23,340 nucleotides of DNA from Cladosporium sp. IMV 00045. Its lineage: Eukaryota; Ascomycota; Dothideomycetes; Cladosporiales; Cladosporiaceae. This document shows, in pieces, positions 1 through 9,246 of this stretch; the first letter of the stretch is position 1; each line of letters opens with the position of its first letter. Under the pieces are notes generated by a model. That model had not been told where the DNA came from and ran no database searches. It was given only the letters and a program-made list of their open reading frames with translations. The DNA is taken from contig MSJI02000390.1 in the NCBI GenBank assembly GCA_001931905.2, forward strand, positions 7,668-31,007, written 5' to 3'. Made by a program: the position numbers and the translations under genes.

Positions 1-666
1 CGATCTAGGAACGGATTTTATTACATTTTTTTTTTTTTTTTGTGTGTAATTCTACAGGCAGATGAGGAAGGATATCATAATCGAATCATCCATCCGATCG
101 TCCTAGAGATTTATCCAAAGTGAAGTCAAGCCAAGTAATAAAAAGATAAAAAAAAAAACTCACAAGTCTTCTGCATATTGATTCTCCACTGATGGCACTC
201 TCGGTCACAATAAGGTAATCAAGCACACACAGCTAGCCAGTCGTCATAGCACTTTCTTCTTACAATTGTAAAGGAAAAAAAGAAGAAAAAAAAAGGCCGT
301 GAAGGCTCTACCCGACCAAAGAACAGAAAGGTCTACATATCAAAAACATCGTGAAATCGTTCCATACGTACAAACCCACAGACAGGGCCTTTCTTTCTAT
401 ACACAGTTCCCAGTCTCCTGCGAAAGAATTGGAGCCCAGCCACCGTCATCCCAATCATGTGATGAAACTTTCCATCCGGGAATACTTTGCCCGGTTCCCC
501 AAAGCGAAAAACGAAAGAAGAACGCCCGAACCGCCGCCCAGAGGGAAAAAAAGAAAGAAACAAAAATCGCAAAGCGAAGAGCTGTCCCCCCCAGAAAACC
601 CAGGAAAAAAAGCGCCATCCCAATCCTCCTCATACACATTCCATGCATCGAATCCCCTTCGAAACC
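1..666. other. No gene seen; 3' flank of the Cys-rich protein gene
   Basis: The stretch lies downstream of the minus-strand gene ending at 667 and probably includes its 3' UTR. It has a run of 16 T at 26-41 and several A-rich runs (about 151-160 and 270-295). From about 490 to 760 the plus strand is C- and A-rich, so long open frames there look like composition artefacts. I see no RNA gene or repeat family. Confidence 0.5.
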
Positions 667-1483
667 TCACCACCTCCTAACCAAAACCCACCCACCCACC
701 ACCTGCAACACCGCCACCAAAACCAACACCCCACCTCTCCCGCTCCCCAACCCTTCCGCGCCCGCCTCCACGACAAGCGCGGTCCCACACCTCGCATTCG
801 CAGTCGTGGGCAAGCCGTCTCCCTCGGCGATAATCGTGGTGCAAAAGCCGCCCTGCTGCGTGACAGTGGTGGTGGGATTGTACTGGCCGGCACCTCCAGC
901 GCCGCCGTCGACTTGCGTCCAAGTGGGCGTGGGCGAGGGTTCGACGTAGTGCGAGGTGGGCTGATAGGCGTTGCCGTTGCTGAGAGAACCAGAACATTTG
1001 CCCCCCGAGGAGGATGAGCAGCAGCCCACTTGCTTGTTGTCGCTGTATTGGCAGGTGGAGCCGGAGGGGCAGCAGCTGTTGGGAGAGGGTTGTTAGCTTG
1101 TGGTTCGGTATTGTACTTGTGCTTTATTTGAGTTGGGATGATTTGGGTTGGATGTTGGGAGTTTGGGTGGCGGGGGAGTGGGACGTCGGTTTGAAGAGGC
1201 AGAATAACACAACAGAAAAAAAAAGGCAAGATACGTACTATCCTCCTTCACCAATCGAACTGCAACTCTGAGGGTAGTTGGCGGGACATTGCGCTTTGGC
1301 CGGTTCGGTGAGGTCTTGGTTTTGATTCCCGTCGCCGCCGTCCGTTGCCCAGATGGCTGCTTGGAATTGGCCTTCGACGTAGGTCGTCTGGGCTATGGTG
1401 GGGAGGGCGAGGGCGAGTAGGATGAGGATGAAGGCGCATATTGAGGGGGTTGAGGTTTGCGGTCGTGGTGATGATGGTGACAT
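667..1483 (-). CDS. Secreted Cys-rich protein, probably GPI-anchored
   Basis: Two exons: 1483-1239 and 1075-667, with a 163-nt intron (1238-1076) starting GTACGT and ending CAACAG. The join restores the frame (a Tyr codon) and gives 217 residues. Residues 1-32 are a signal peptide with a hydrophobic core (17-28) and likely cleavage near PTIAQ. The mature part has ten Cys (66, 74, 83, 84, 90, 100, 101, 109, 160, 178), eight of them within residues 66-109, including two CC pairs (YCCPSGSTC, VGCC). A Ser/Thr/Pro-rich spacer follows. The last 20 residues are hydrophobic, end in RRW and follow a Gly-rich stretch, as in a GPI-anchor signal. Fungal proteins of this layout sit on the plasma membrane or in the wall. 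I infer a wall or surface role and cannot name a function. It shares a spacer of about 1 kb with divergent STN1. Confidence 0.8.
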
Positions 1484-2511
1484 TTTGCGCGTGGTTTTGT
1501 GTGTGTATGGATGTGCGCTTGTCGGTTATTGAGTTGGTTGGGAAAGCGCTGAAGTCTTGCGGCTTGAGAGGGACGTCTCGATGTAGCGGCACGGTAAGGT
1601 CAGGTGGTGGAGTTGGCTGGAGTCGCTACTGTATGCGCGCATGCATCATCCGGCTCTGGCGGGGTGAGAGTGAGAGGATAAAGCAGGTAGAGAAGAGGGT
1701 GTCGAAGAAGTCAAGCGATTGTGGGTTTGCACGGGAGCGATGGGTGAGCAATCAAGCAAGCAAAAGCGATAGTTGTTAGCAAGAGTAGCGGTGGGTGTAA
1801 CGAGAGTCGTGGGAGAGTGGATAGATAGTATGGAGCATGATGACTTGTTGGAAGAGTAGGTTACTAGATCTAGTGGGTAGGCTCGAGCACCTTGGGCAGA
1901 GTGGTGTGGCTAGCTCATTTGCTGCTTTGGTCATGGGAGAAATAGAGATGGCTGACGGGCATCCACAAGGGCTTGTTGCTTACACGGCAACGGAAAGTAT
2001 ACTGCACCGCCTGCATGCTATTTCCTAGCAAACGCGATTCGAGTCCATGCCTGGGCACATGTCATGCAGCTTGCAGGCCCAAGCACGCCGAGTGGCGCCC
2101 GTGGCCGCGAGACGGGGGGCTGGTGAAGGGCCTTTCTTGGGTATTGAGGGCTTTGTCTCGGGTTGGGTATGGCACTGTTTTTGGAAGTCATGTCAACAAG
2201 CCATGTGGATTCGGTGAAGCCTATGTAATCAAATTGGATACTTATTATTTACTGCTGATCAACCAAATGATTCCCATCTACAAATCAAACAAAGCCAGAC
2301 CCTCTCTCCAGGGCATGGAGGTATCGTTGATCAGCAACAACCGTCCCGTCAACCCGCTTCCTCGGCCCATCCCCAGCCGTTCCGCCTGCACTAGCGCCAT
2401 ACGCACGTGATGGCGCGAAACTTTCCCGCCTCCAGCAGCAGCAGCACAGCACATCAGGCCGCCACCTACATCGCGTGTTGACGTCCGCACTACCGGCTCC
2501 GCGACGATGCC
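1484..2511. promoter_or_regulatory. Divergent spacer between the Cys-rich protein gene and STN1
   Basis: About 1 kb between two divergently transcribed genes must hold both promoters. The left part (about 1660-1830) is purine-rich (GA). I see no clear TATA box, tRNA or conserved coding stretch. Open frames here are short or only overlap the STN1 5' end on the other strand. Confidence 0.4.
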
Positions 2512-3392
2512 ATGACGAGCGCCCTGTCCCGGCGCGGAACAGGCCATCTGTACAAGAAAATCTACTTTGGCGCGTCTCAAACCTGGGACGTGTGGAATAA
2601 GCTCACCGCCAGCGATGTCTTCGCCTTGACCGAGCAGGCCGGTTTCGAAGGTAATTGCCTGAAACTGTTCGCCACTTTCGAACAAATAGACAAAAAGTAT
2701 TGACGACAATTCACCGCCCAGGCCAGAACATCTACTTCCACTCAAACCATCCCATCCGCTATGTCTACCTCTGCGGGCTGATCCAGCAAATCGACCTCGC
2801 CCCCGGCGCGGGAGCGAGTAAATTCGCCCTCCTCTCCCTCGACGACGGCAGCGGCAGCGCGATCGAAATTAAAATCACGCGTCGTCAGGACTCCGAACTC
2901 TACGGCGAAGGGGAAGAAGTCTCCCCCTCCAACACGCTGGTCGACAACCTCGACGTGCAAACCTCGTGGGGCGGCCTGGCGTCTCTGCTCATCGACAAGA
3001 AACCCGTGCACGTCGGCCGCATCGTGAAAGTCAAAGGGACCATCGCATCTTTCCGAGGCCAGCGGCAGATCGATCTCAAGCGTGTGTTTGTTGTTAAAGA
3101 TACTAACGAAGAAGCCGCTTTTTGGGCCGCTGTGGCGGGGCATCGGAGCAGGGTTCTCGCGAGACCATGGGTTCTGACCGATGATGATATGCGGAAGATT
3201 GATCGGAGGATGGAGGATGAGGAGAGCAGGGAGATGGAGCGTAGGAGAGAGAAGAAGGTGAAAATGGCCAAGTATGAGGAGCGCAAGGCGAGGAGTGATG
3301 AGAAGAGGGAGAAGCAGAGGAGGAGGGTGGCGGAGGTTCTGGACGCGGGCGCGCTGGTTGGGAGTGATGTTATTAAGGCGCCGTGGGAGTGA
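2512..3392 (+). CDS. STN1: Telomere-capping CST complex subunit Stn1 (OB fold)
   Basis: Stn1 works with Ten1 (and Cdc13/CTC1 where present) to cap telomeres and support lagging-strand fill-in by polymerase alpha-primase. Two exons: 2512-2650 and 2722-3392, with a 71-nt intron (2651-2721, GTAATT..CCCAG). The join gives a Gly codon and 269 residues. The N-terminus contains the LYKKIYFGASQTW segment. The OB fold begins near residue 50 with NHPIRYVYLCGLIQQIDL, and its last strands are seen in VKGTIASFRGQRQIDL. The family ending with ...NEEAAFW...RPWVL follows. After about residue 190 the chain is a highly charged Lys/Arg/Glu helix, likely coiled coil. I see no C-terminal winged-helix domains of the long Stn1 type. 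The ATG at 2512 is the first in the frame and keeps the family start. It converges with the membrane-protein gene 222 bp away. Confidence 0.88.
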
Positions 3393-3591
3393 TGAATTTT
3401 CTAACATGAGCTTGGAATAGGAGCATGATTGTAGCTGCAGTACGAACGATCGGAGGCAAAGCAACAAATATGAACCCCCCAAAATCGCAATTCATCAAAA
3501 CAAAAGAAGACACGCCAGACTCCACGCAAGACCCCAGATACCAATCAATCCTCACCCTACACCCGACCTTACTTGCTCTCATACATCAATC

Positions 3592-3615
3592 AAATGAAGT
3601 GAAATGAAGTGAAAT
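3592..3615. repeat. 10-bp tandem repeat AAATGAAGTG
   Basis: Two full copies of AAATGAAGTG plus a partial third (AAAT) lie between the convergent STN1 and membrane-protein genes. The right end touches the stop codon of the minus-strand gene (TGA, read from 3617-3615). It is probably a small slippage repeat and no function is implied. Confidence 0.7.
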
Positions 3616-4643
3616 CACAACCTCTCCCCACCCGTCCTCAACTTACTCATACTCCACGCCCCCCAACACACGAACGAGAAAACCCACAGCTCGGCGTACG
3701 GGCCGAAAATGATGAGCAGGAAAGCCACGGCCTCCTGCGTCGAAGTGCTCCACCCGGGATAGGTGTCGGCCACCCAAAGCAGGGCGATGTCCAGGATGAT
3801 GAAGATGCTGCGCAGGATGATGACGGGCACGGCGATGAGGGCCAGGCGGAGGAGGATGGGGCGTTCGCTTGCCTGTGGGGAAAGGGGGTGTTAGTTTGGT
3901 GTTTCTTAGAAGGGTGTGATTGTTCATTCATAGGGGAAAGCACAACTTACATCCCGCGAAGAGTGATTCTTCACTTGCACAAACCGCCTAATCGCCTCAA
4001 CCGACACGCTGATCGAAGCCGCGACAACGCAAGCGCGGAAGACGGTGTACACGGCTCGACTCGCGGAGTCGTTCTGCAGCACACCACTGTAGCTTGTTCC
4101 AGAGGTATAAGACGACATGGCGAGGCCCCAAGACGCAAATCCCGTTCCGAGCATGACGAGCAAGAGCAACGAGTTGCCCACGATGGAGATCCGACTGGGC
4201 TGGCCCACCGCGAGCCCGTTGGCGGTCGCGTGCGACGAGTGCAGCCATACCGCGCCGTTGAGGCAGACGGTGGTGATGATGAACGCGAAAGCGTTCAGAA
4301 AGCCGAGATTCACGACCGTCGAGCTCGAGCCCGAGTCGCTGCTGCCTGGGTAGTAGAGGGAGAAGGCATGTGTGACGGAAGCTGGGGAGGAGTTGTTGGA
4401 TTGCAGGCCTACGTTGGCGGCGGTGGCGGCTTGGGCGATGGCGAGGCAGAGGGCGCCTGGGAAGAGGAAGGCCAGAGTCCCGCGCGGTGATGTGCGGCCT
4501 TCGCGGTGGCGAGAGCTTCGACGGAGGAAGAGGATGGAGGCCAGAGAGGCGATCACGAGGGAGAGGAGGAAGGCGAGGATCGCGACGACGACTTGTAGGG
4601 CGAAAACGCCTTGCACGGCGGAAGGGACTGAAGTCAAAGACAT
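3615..4643 (-). CDS. Seven-helix integral membrane protein, function unknown
   Basis: Two exons: 4643-3951 and 3872-3615, with a 78-nt intron (3950-3873) starting GTAAGT and ending CCACAG. The frame is kept (phase 0) and gives 316 residues. Seven hydrophobic segments are visible at about 13-40, 56-80, 109-134, 151-176, 196-221, 236-262 and 274-302. The first extracellular-type loop (81-109) is Ser/Asn-rich with possible N-glycosylation sites (NNSS). The layout fits the many fungal seven-TM proteins of unknown role found in plasma or internal membranes. I could not place it in a named receptor family and see no RTA1 or opsin signature. The ATG at 4643 is preceded by the spacer to the MFS pseudogene. 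Confidence 0.8.
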
Positions 4644-6066
4644 GGTTGGATGGTGCTCTCTTTCGAGAGCGTCGGAAGAAGAGATACTTTGGTGGGAATG
4701 GTGAAGTCTAAAGACGACGGATTATCAAACAGGACCTATCGCTCCATATTCGCGCCCGCCCAGATTGTTCAGGAGGGCTGTGTCTCTGAATAGCAAAGGC
4801 AGCAGAATATTGTGTCATGATGAACTGGCCTTTCATTTGTTTGCCGCCAAACGCTGGAGAGAAAGGCGCTAGCACTTCTCTCCGCGGGCGAGATGGCATC
4901 AATCAGAAGAAGTTGCAAACCTAAGCCTTGGACCATGCGAGATGAGCGAAACGTCTGTATATGACGATGCGGAGGAGAATCCGTTTCGGTACGATGAGCT
5001 CATAGGTGGTCAGCGATTGACGAGACTTCAGCAGTCGTTTTTAAAGAAGGATGTCGAGTTTGGGTGACTTCTGATATTTTTTTGGCGGTACATTTGTCTC
5101 AATCGTGGGCATTGTAATGCTCGTGGCGATTTCTTCATCCTACGTCTGATGTTGGCTCGGTTGGTTCGGGCTTGGAGTGGAGGAGGCATTCGGCTTTCCG
5201 AATTGCGACTTCCGACTTGCGACAGGGCAAAAAATGATCTTCGCCCTAGCAGTCTTGAGCTCTTCTACCAACGATGTCGACAATCTTCACGATCCTTTTG
5301 GGTATGGCATCCTTTGACCAAATGGCTAGTCCAAGCAAACCGCAGAGGACGTCAAAATGTAGCTCTTTCAGCCAGGTCCCGTCAATAAGATCAACCAAGA
5401 CGGTTGAGACTCCAATCCGTATACGTATAGCTCAGAATCCGAATCAGACCGTATCCATACATACGCCCGACACATCCGCCTCACGTCCGTAACAACTGGT
5501 ACCCGGACTCGCGAACACTGCGTGTTCAATCACGGTCTTGATCTTCAATCTATTATAGCCTCGCTGGCTTCCAGACCCAGCATTCCCACTGCTATATGCG
5601 GGCTACTTAACACTGCAGTGCTGCGCCATAGAGCTTTCACTACATGCGGCTGTCACTTCTCATTCAATCGGTGATAGGATAACTAAAAGCAACCTTCGCT
5701 GCAAACCCTGGACACGAATGGAACCGCGGACAGTGCCAGCGTAAAAAAGATTCTGTCGGAAATCTCACCAGCCTTGTTCCCCGAAAGCCAGCTGTCTTCC
5801 AAACCCACCTACCCAAGTAGGTAATTCCTATTACCTACTTAGGTAGGTAAAAGTAAGAGCTTGTCTACACCAGGACAGACGATTTGCCTTGCTTTGACCA
5901 TGGAGTAGAAAATCGTGCAGCCGGTGACTGCACTTTCGTGCCCAGCGAATCTCAGGCCAACACCAGTACTACGCTCAACTTTTACTCTGCGACAGACGAA
6001 AGCATAATCAAATACGGCCCATCCGTTCTCTAAGCTGTTGGAATTTCTAGCCTGCCATAGCCCGTC
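4644..6066. other. Gene-free spacer
   Basis: About 1.4 kb with only short, unconvincing open frames on both strands. It holds the upstream region of the seven-helix protein gene and of the broken transporter, and a strong inverted repeat at 5807-5848 annotated separately. I see no RNA gene. Confidence 0.4.
5807..5848. repeat. 18-bp inverted repeat, TACCTAC type
   Basis: The left arm 5807-5824 (ACCTACCCAAGTAGGTAA) and right arm 5831-5848 (TTACCTACTTAGGTAGGT) are reverse complements except for one base, around a 6-nt loop (5825-5830). Each arm is itself nearly palindromic, so several hairpins are possible. TAGGTAGGTA-type motifs recur in filamentous fungal spacers. Another run lies at 14851-14863 (CTACCTACCTACC). 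It could be a mobile-element end, a protein-binding palindrome or a terminator-like fold. The sequence alone does not decide. Confidence 0.75.
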
Positions 6067-7624
6067 ATGTCCCAATCTAATCCGACCAACGGAGAGAATT
6101 GGGACCTCGACGAACAAGTTGCGGCCGGCGCAGATGTTTCGCGACGCCAGACATCTGCCATCATCTTCTGCATTACATGCATTACGGCCATTGGCAACCT
6201 CCTTGCGGCCCTGTTGACAGTCTGCATACCCGTCATTGCTGCGGAACTAGATATACCCCAAGATATACAACTTTGGCCTGCCGCTGCTTCCGCGCTTGCA
6301 TGTGGTTGCACTTTGCTACCTTGTGGCGCTGCCGCAGACGTCCTGGGTTGTCGGCGCGCTTGCTTAGTCGGCGCCTTAGTGCAATTCGCAAGTGCATTGG
6401 GGGCTGGGCTTGCCCAAACCTCAACCCAGTTGATATCACTGCGCGCTCTGGCTGGTGTCGCCGCATCGTGTTGTCTCCCTGGCGCGGTTGGCGTGGCCTC
6501 TCGCATCTTCCCAGCAAGCAACAATCCACGTCGTCGGAACGCGGCTTTTGCTGCTATGGGGGGAGGGCAAGCTGTTGAATTTGGTCTCGGCCTCGTCCTG
6601 GGGGGTGTTTGCGCCGACACAATTGGCTGGCGATGGGGCTTCTATGGCACTGCGTTACTTAACGGAGTCGTCTTAGCCATCGCTTTCTGGGCTCTACCCT
6701 CGAGAGCCGACGGTGCGGTCGGACGATCCCAGCTGAAGCGCCTTAGAAAGGAGATCGATTGGTTCGGCGCTTTACTCATCAGTTCTTCCTTAGCACTGCT
6801 ATCTTATGAGCTGGCAATCGCCACTGGTACAGATGCCCGAGAAGCTCTATCTGAGCCACTAAACATCGTCTTGTTTTGTTTAGCTTTCGCTCTTATGCCT
6901 GCATTTGCGCTCTGGATGCGTCGGCAAACTCGACTATCACGTCCGGCACTCATTCCTAACGCTCTTTGGACTAACATCCCTTTCACCACGGTCTGCTCGA
7001 TTGTCTTCATGCTCTGGGGTTCTCTTAACGCTAGCGAGCAGCTGACGGCCCTATACCTGCAAGACGTTCTCGGCAAATCGGCGTTGACCGCGTCTTTGTA
7101 CTTCCTACCCGCACCCATAGTCGGAATCCTTATGAACGTCGCAGTCGGCTTCATGCTCCCATTTATGCGTCCATCGATCGCGGTGCCTGCGGCTTGTCTC
7201 ATCAGTGGAGTCGCGCCTCTTCTGTTAGCCTTGCTGTGTCAATGGGCCAAGCTATTGGCGTGGAGTCTTCCAGGCAATGGCTTTGAATCCTGTGGGAGCG
7301 GACTTGATCTATGTTGTCGCCAATCTGGTCTTGACGGATGCATTTCCCCAGGAGACGCAGGCGCTTGACGGTGGCATTTTCAACATGCTGGCGCAAGTCG
7401 GGAAGAGCTTTGGAATAGCTACCACCAGAAGGGCTTCTCTGTGCTCTGGGGGCTCTAGTATGGTCGCAAGCAGTCGAACTGTACCATCCGGTGCTGCATC
7501 CAATTTGCTCTGCAATTGTGACTGTGTCGCACCCCTGTCGTATGCAGCAACGATCATGCGCACGACCATAACTACCCAGAAGAAAATACCGTTATATCAG
7601 GCTGGGTCGCAAGCTGGGTTGTGA
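6067..7624 (+). pseudogene. MFS transporter (DHA2-like drug:H+ antiporter), frameshifted
   Basis: The first frame, 6067-7368, encodes most of a multi-pass MFS exporter. A cytosolic start is followed by helices from about residue 30. Motif A is altered (CGAAADVLGCRR, usually with GSRR or GRR). The helix-5 region is GGGQAVEFGLGLVLGG, then a conserved IGWRWGFY, then a loop of about 30 residues and further helices. At 7229-7240 the conserved sequence jumps to the next frame. Frame 1 reads PLLLALLC, while frame 2 goes on with VNGPSYWRGVFQAMALNPVG and continues through helix 13 (GGIFNMLAQVGKSFGIATT, to about 7425). Frame 2 has a TAG at 7226, so a single extra base between 7229 and 7240 explains the break. 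There is no room for an intron. After 7425 frame 2 runs to a stop at 7624 but no longer looks like an MFS, so the last helix seems lost. A sequencing error could explain the frameshift but not the missing end. Confidence 0.75.
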
Positions 7625-7782
7625 AGATTAGTCCGAGATACGGCAATTTCCTCTGCAAATCCACTGATATGTCCTGTAGGTGTTCATCCTGCCGATCGAG
7701 GTTGATCTCTTCGCAATGCTGCATGGTGATGTTTAAATATCGCCGGCTTGAAAAGAGGATGCGAAATCGTGAACTGAGATCC

Positions 7783-8128
7783 AGTTATCGGTTATCGGTT
7801 ATCGTTTTTCGGTTTTTTGATTAGTTATTAGTTATCAGCTTTTTAATCAGTTATCGGTTATTGGTTTTTTTAATCGGCTTTTTTATTAGCTTTTTTTTAG
7901 TTATTTATCATTAGCTTTTTTAATTAGTTTATTTTATTTAGCTTTCTAATTATTAGTTATTAATTTTTTTGAATTAGTAGTTATTAGGTTTTCTAATTAT
8001 CAGTTATTAGTTTCTTAATTTATTAGTTATCGGTTTTTTTGTTTATTATTTATTAGTTTTTCTATTTATTAGTTTATCTATTTATTAGTTTTTCTGTTTT
8101 TCTATCTATCGGTTATCGGTTTTTCTAT
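7783..8128. repeat. T-rich degenerate minisatellite (TTATCGG / TTATTAG units)
   Basis: About 346 bp built from short units such as GTTATCGGTTATCGG, TTATTAG and runs of T, with very few C on the plus strand. Units at both ends keep TTATCGG (7784-7804 and 8106-8120). Most middle units read TTATTAG, which differs by CG to TA. The tract begins about 360 bp after the last MFS-like sequence and ends where the NLR relic loses its Walker B motif. It contains no coding sequence. Confidence 0.8.
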
Positions 8129-8952
8129 CATCGAAGAAACAAGACACTCTTTCACCAGGAAGGAGAGTCTGGACAGCTTGATCAATCAAGGTAATTCCCC
8201 AGCATATCGACTTCCCATCCTTTGTCTTTCGCATGAGGTGGCCCATGAAGCGGGAAGCCTGCACGAAGGTGTAGAAAGGCCTGGAGCATTTGATACAACA
8301 GAGAGAGGTTCATTCCCTTAATGCATCTCTCGAGCCGATGGCGGTATGCGTTGAAGAAGAAACGAATCACAGTCACCCCATCGAATGCTCCTTTCGCGTG
8401 CTGGAGAGCGTGTTTCATTAGGGTTGACTTTCCAGATCCAGGCTTCCCCTTAATCCAAAGAAATCCGCTGCCAGATTGCGAGCTCCTCTGCCACCGAAGG
8501 TAGTTTTCCCTCTGGAAAAGCCAAGAGCAAGTATTCGAAAGCGTAGGCCGGACGACTCGAGACTCCATGAAAACAAAAGCAAGAGCATTGACAAAATCGA
8601 CACGCTCACTTTGTCCTTGAGCGTGCCCGTCCAGCTCCCGACCGTAGACATTTTGGAAAATTTGTCCATGAATATGCATGCCTCCATAGTGAGCTCTAGC
8701 ATGACATTGCGTGAGGCTGTTATCGTAGCGATATTGATCCTGGACTGTGGGTATCGTGCCGCTCACTCCACCACTTGCACCAGGTCTGCCAGGGTACTGA
8801 TATAAGGGCCGCATCGTACTGCTCACTGTATCATGTGCGCCGATGACATCTGAGCTCGTTTCACCGTACGTCCCGAGGTCTGATGGCCATGGTGGTTCAG
8901 CGGAGCTGCTTGCGCCGCCATCGCCTACCAGTCTCGACGATCTGTGGGCCAT
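8127..8952 (-). pseudogene. NACHT-type NLR (STAND NTPase), frameshifted and truncated
   Basis: The ATG at 8952 opens a 256-residue frame ending at 8182. Residues 83-104 hold ARAHYGGMHIHGQIFQNVYG, like the short motifs that precede NACHT domains in fungal NLRs. Residues 120-152 match the pre-NACHT segment (..TCSWLFQRENYLRW). GFLWIKGKPGSGKST at 163-177 is a perfect Walker A, and VIRFFFNAY follows, all as in fungal NLRs. The frame then stops after MLGNYLD. In the next frame the homology goes on from about 8199 to 8127: LIDQAVQTLLPGERVSCFFDD, which is the start of Walker B (family CFIDALDEC). So there is a one-base shift within 8193-8200. The T-rich repeat then replaces the rest of the ATPase and the sensor repeats. 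Fungal NLRs act in non-self recognition and regulated cell death. This copy cannot be functional as an ATPase. Confidence 0.8.
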
Positions 8953-9187
8953 GATGCTAGAGCAGATGCTGCTTCGGCGCGGCTGCGTGATAAATTCGGC
9001 GATGTCGATGTCGACGACAGATGCAGTTCATTGTTGTGAAGGATAGCGCTCCACGAAAGCAAGATGCAATCGAGCAGAAGCCTACCTTAGGCTGAGTGTT
9101 TTGTGGCATGCGCAGCCGTGCCAGCTCAGCTATCTGCAAGGTGGCAGGTGGCTGTCACTGCGGAGCGAGGAATCCTTAGTGGCTTGG

Positions 9188-9199
9188 TTTAGGGTTAGG
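9188..9199 (+). repeat. Short telomere-like motif (TTTAGGGTTAGG)
   Basis: Nearly two units of the fungal telomere repeat TTAGGG read on the plus strand. Two units can occur by chance or act as a promoter 'telobox' bound by Myb-type telomere-binding factors. A second copy of opposite orientation lies at 11439-11452, on the other side of the SLC35F gene. Confidence 0.5.
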
Positions 9200-9246
9200 T
9201 TGTGTTTCCTATGTTGCACTGTACAATCGATCAAAAAGGCTTGATT

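Noticed and set aside
299..1017. Long plus-strand frames (216 and 176 codons)
   Set aside because: They lie opposite the Cys-rich gene exon 2 and its C/A-rich 3' flank. The text is low complexity (Lys, Pro, Thr runs).
1975..2050. Possible tRNA because of GATTCGAGTCC (B-box-like)
   Set aside because: No matching A box or acceptor stem could be found at the right distance.
2742..3482. A 246-codon minus-strand frame over STN1
   Set aside because: It is antisense to the Stn1 OB-fold exon, Pro/Leu-rich and without recognisable domains.
3592..3615. CRISPR-like or regulatory array
   Set aside because: It is only two and a half copies of a 10-bp unit in a eukaryotic spacer, so simple slippage suffices.
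7229..7290. An intron explaining the MFS frame change
   Set aside because: Conserved sequence is continuous across the shift, leaving only about 10 bases, far too few for a fungal intron.
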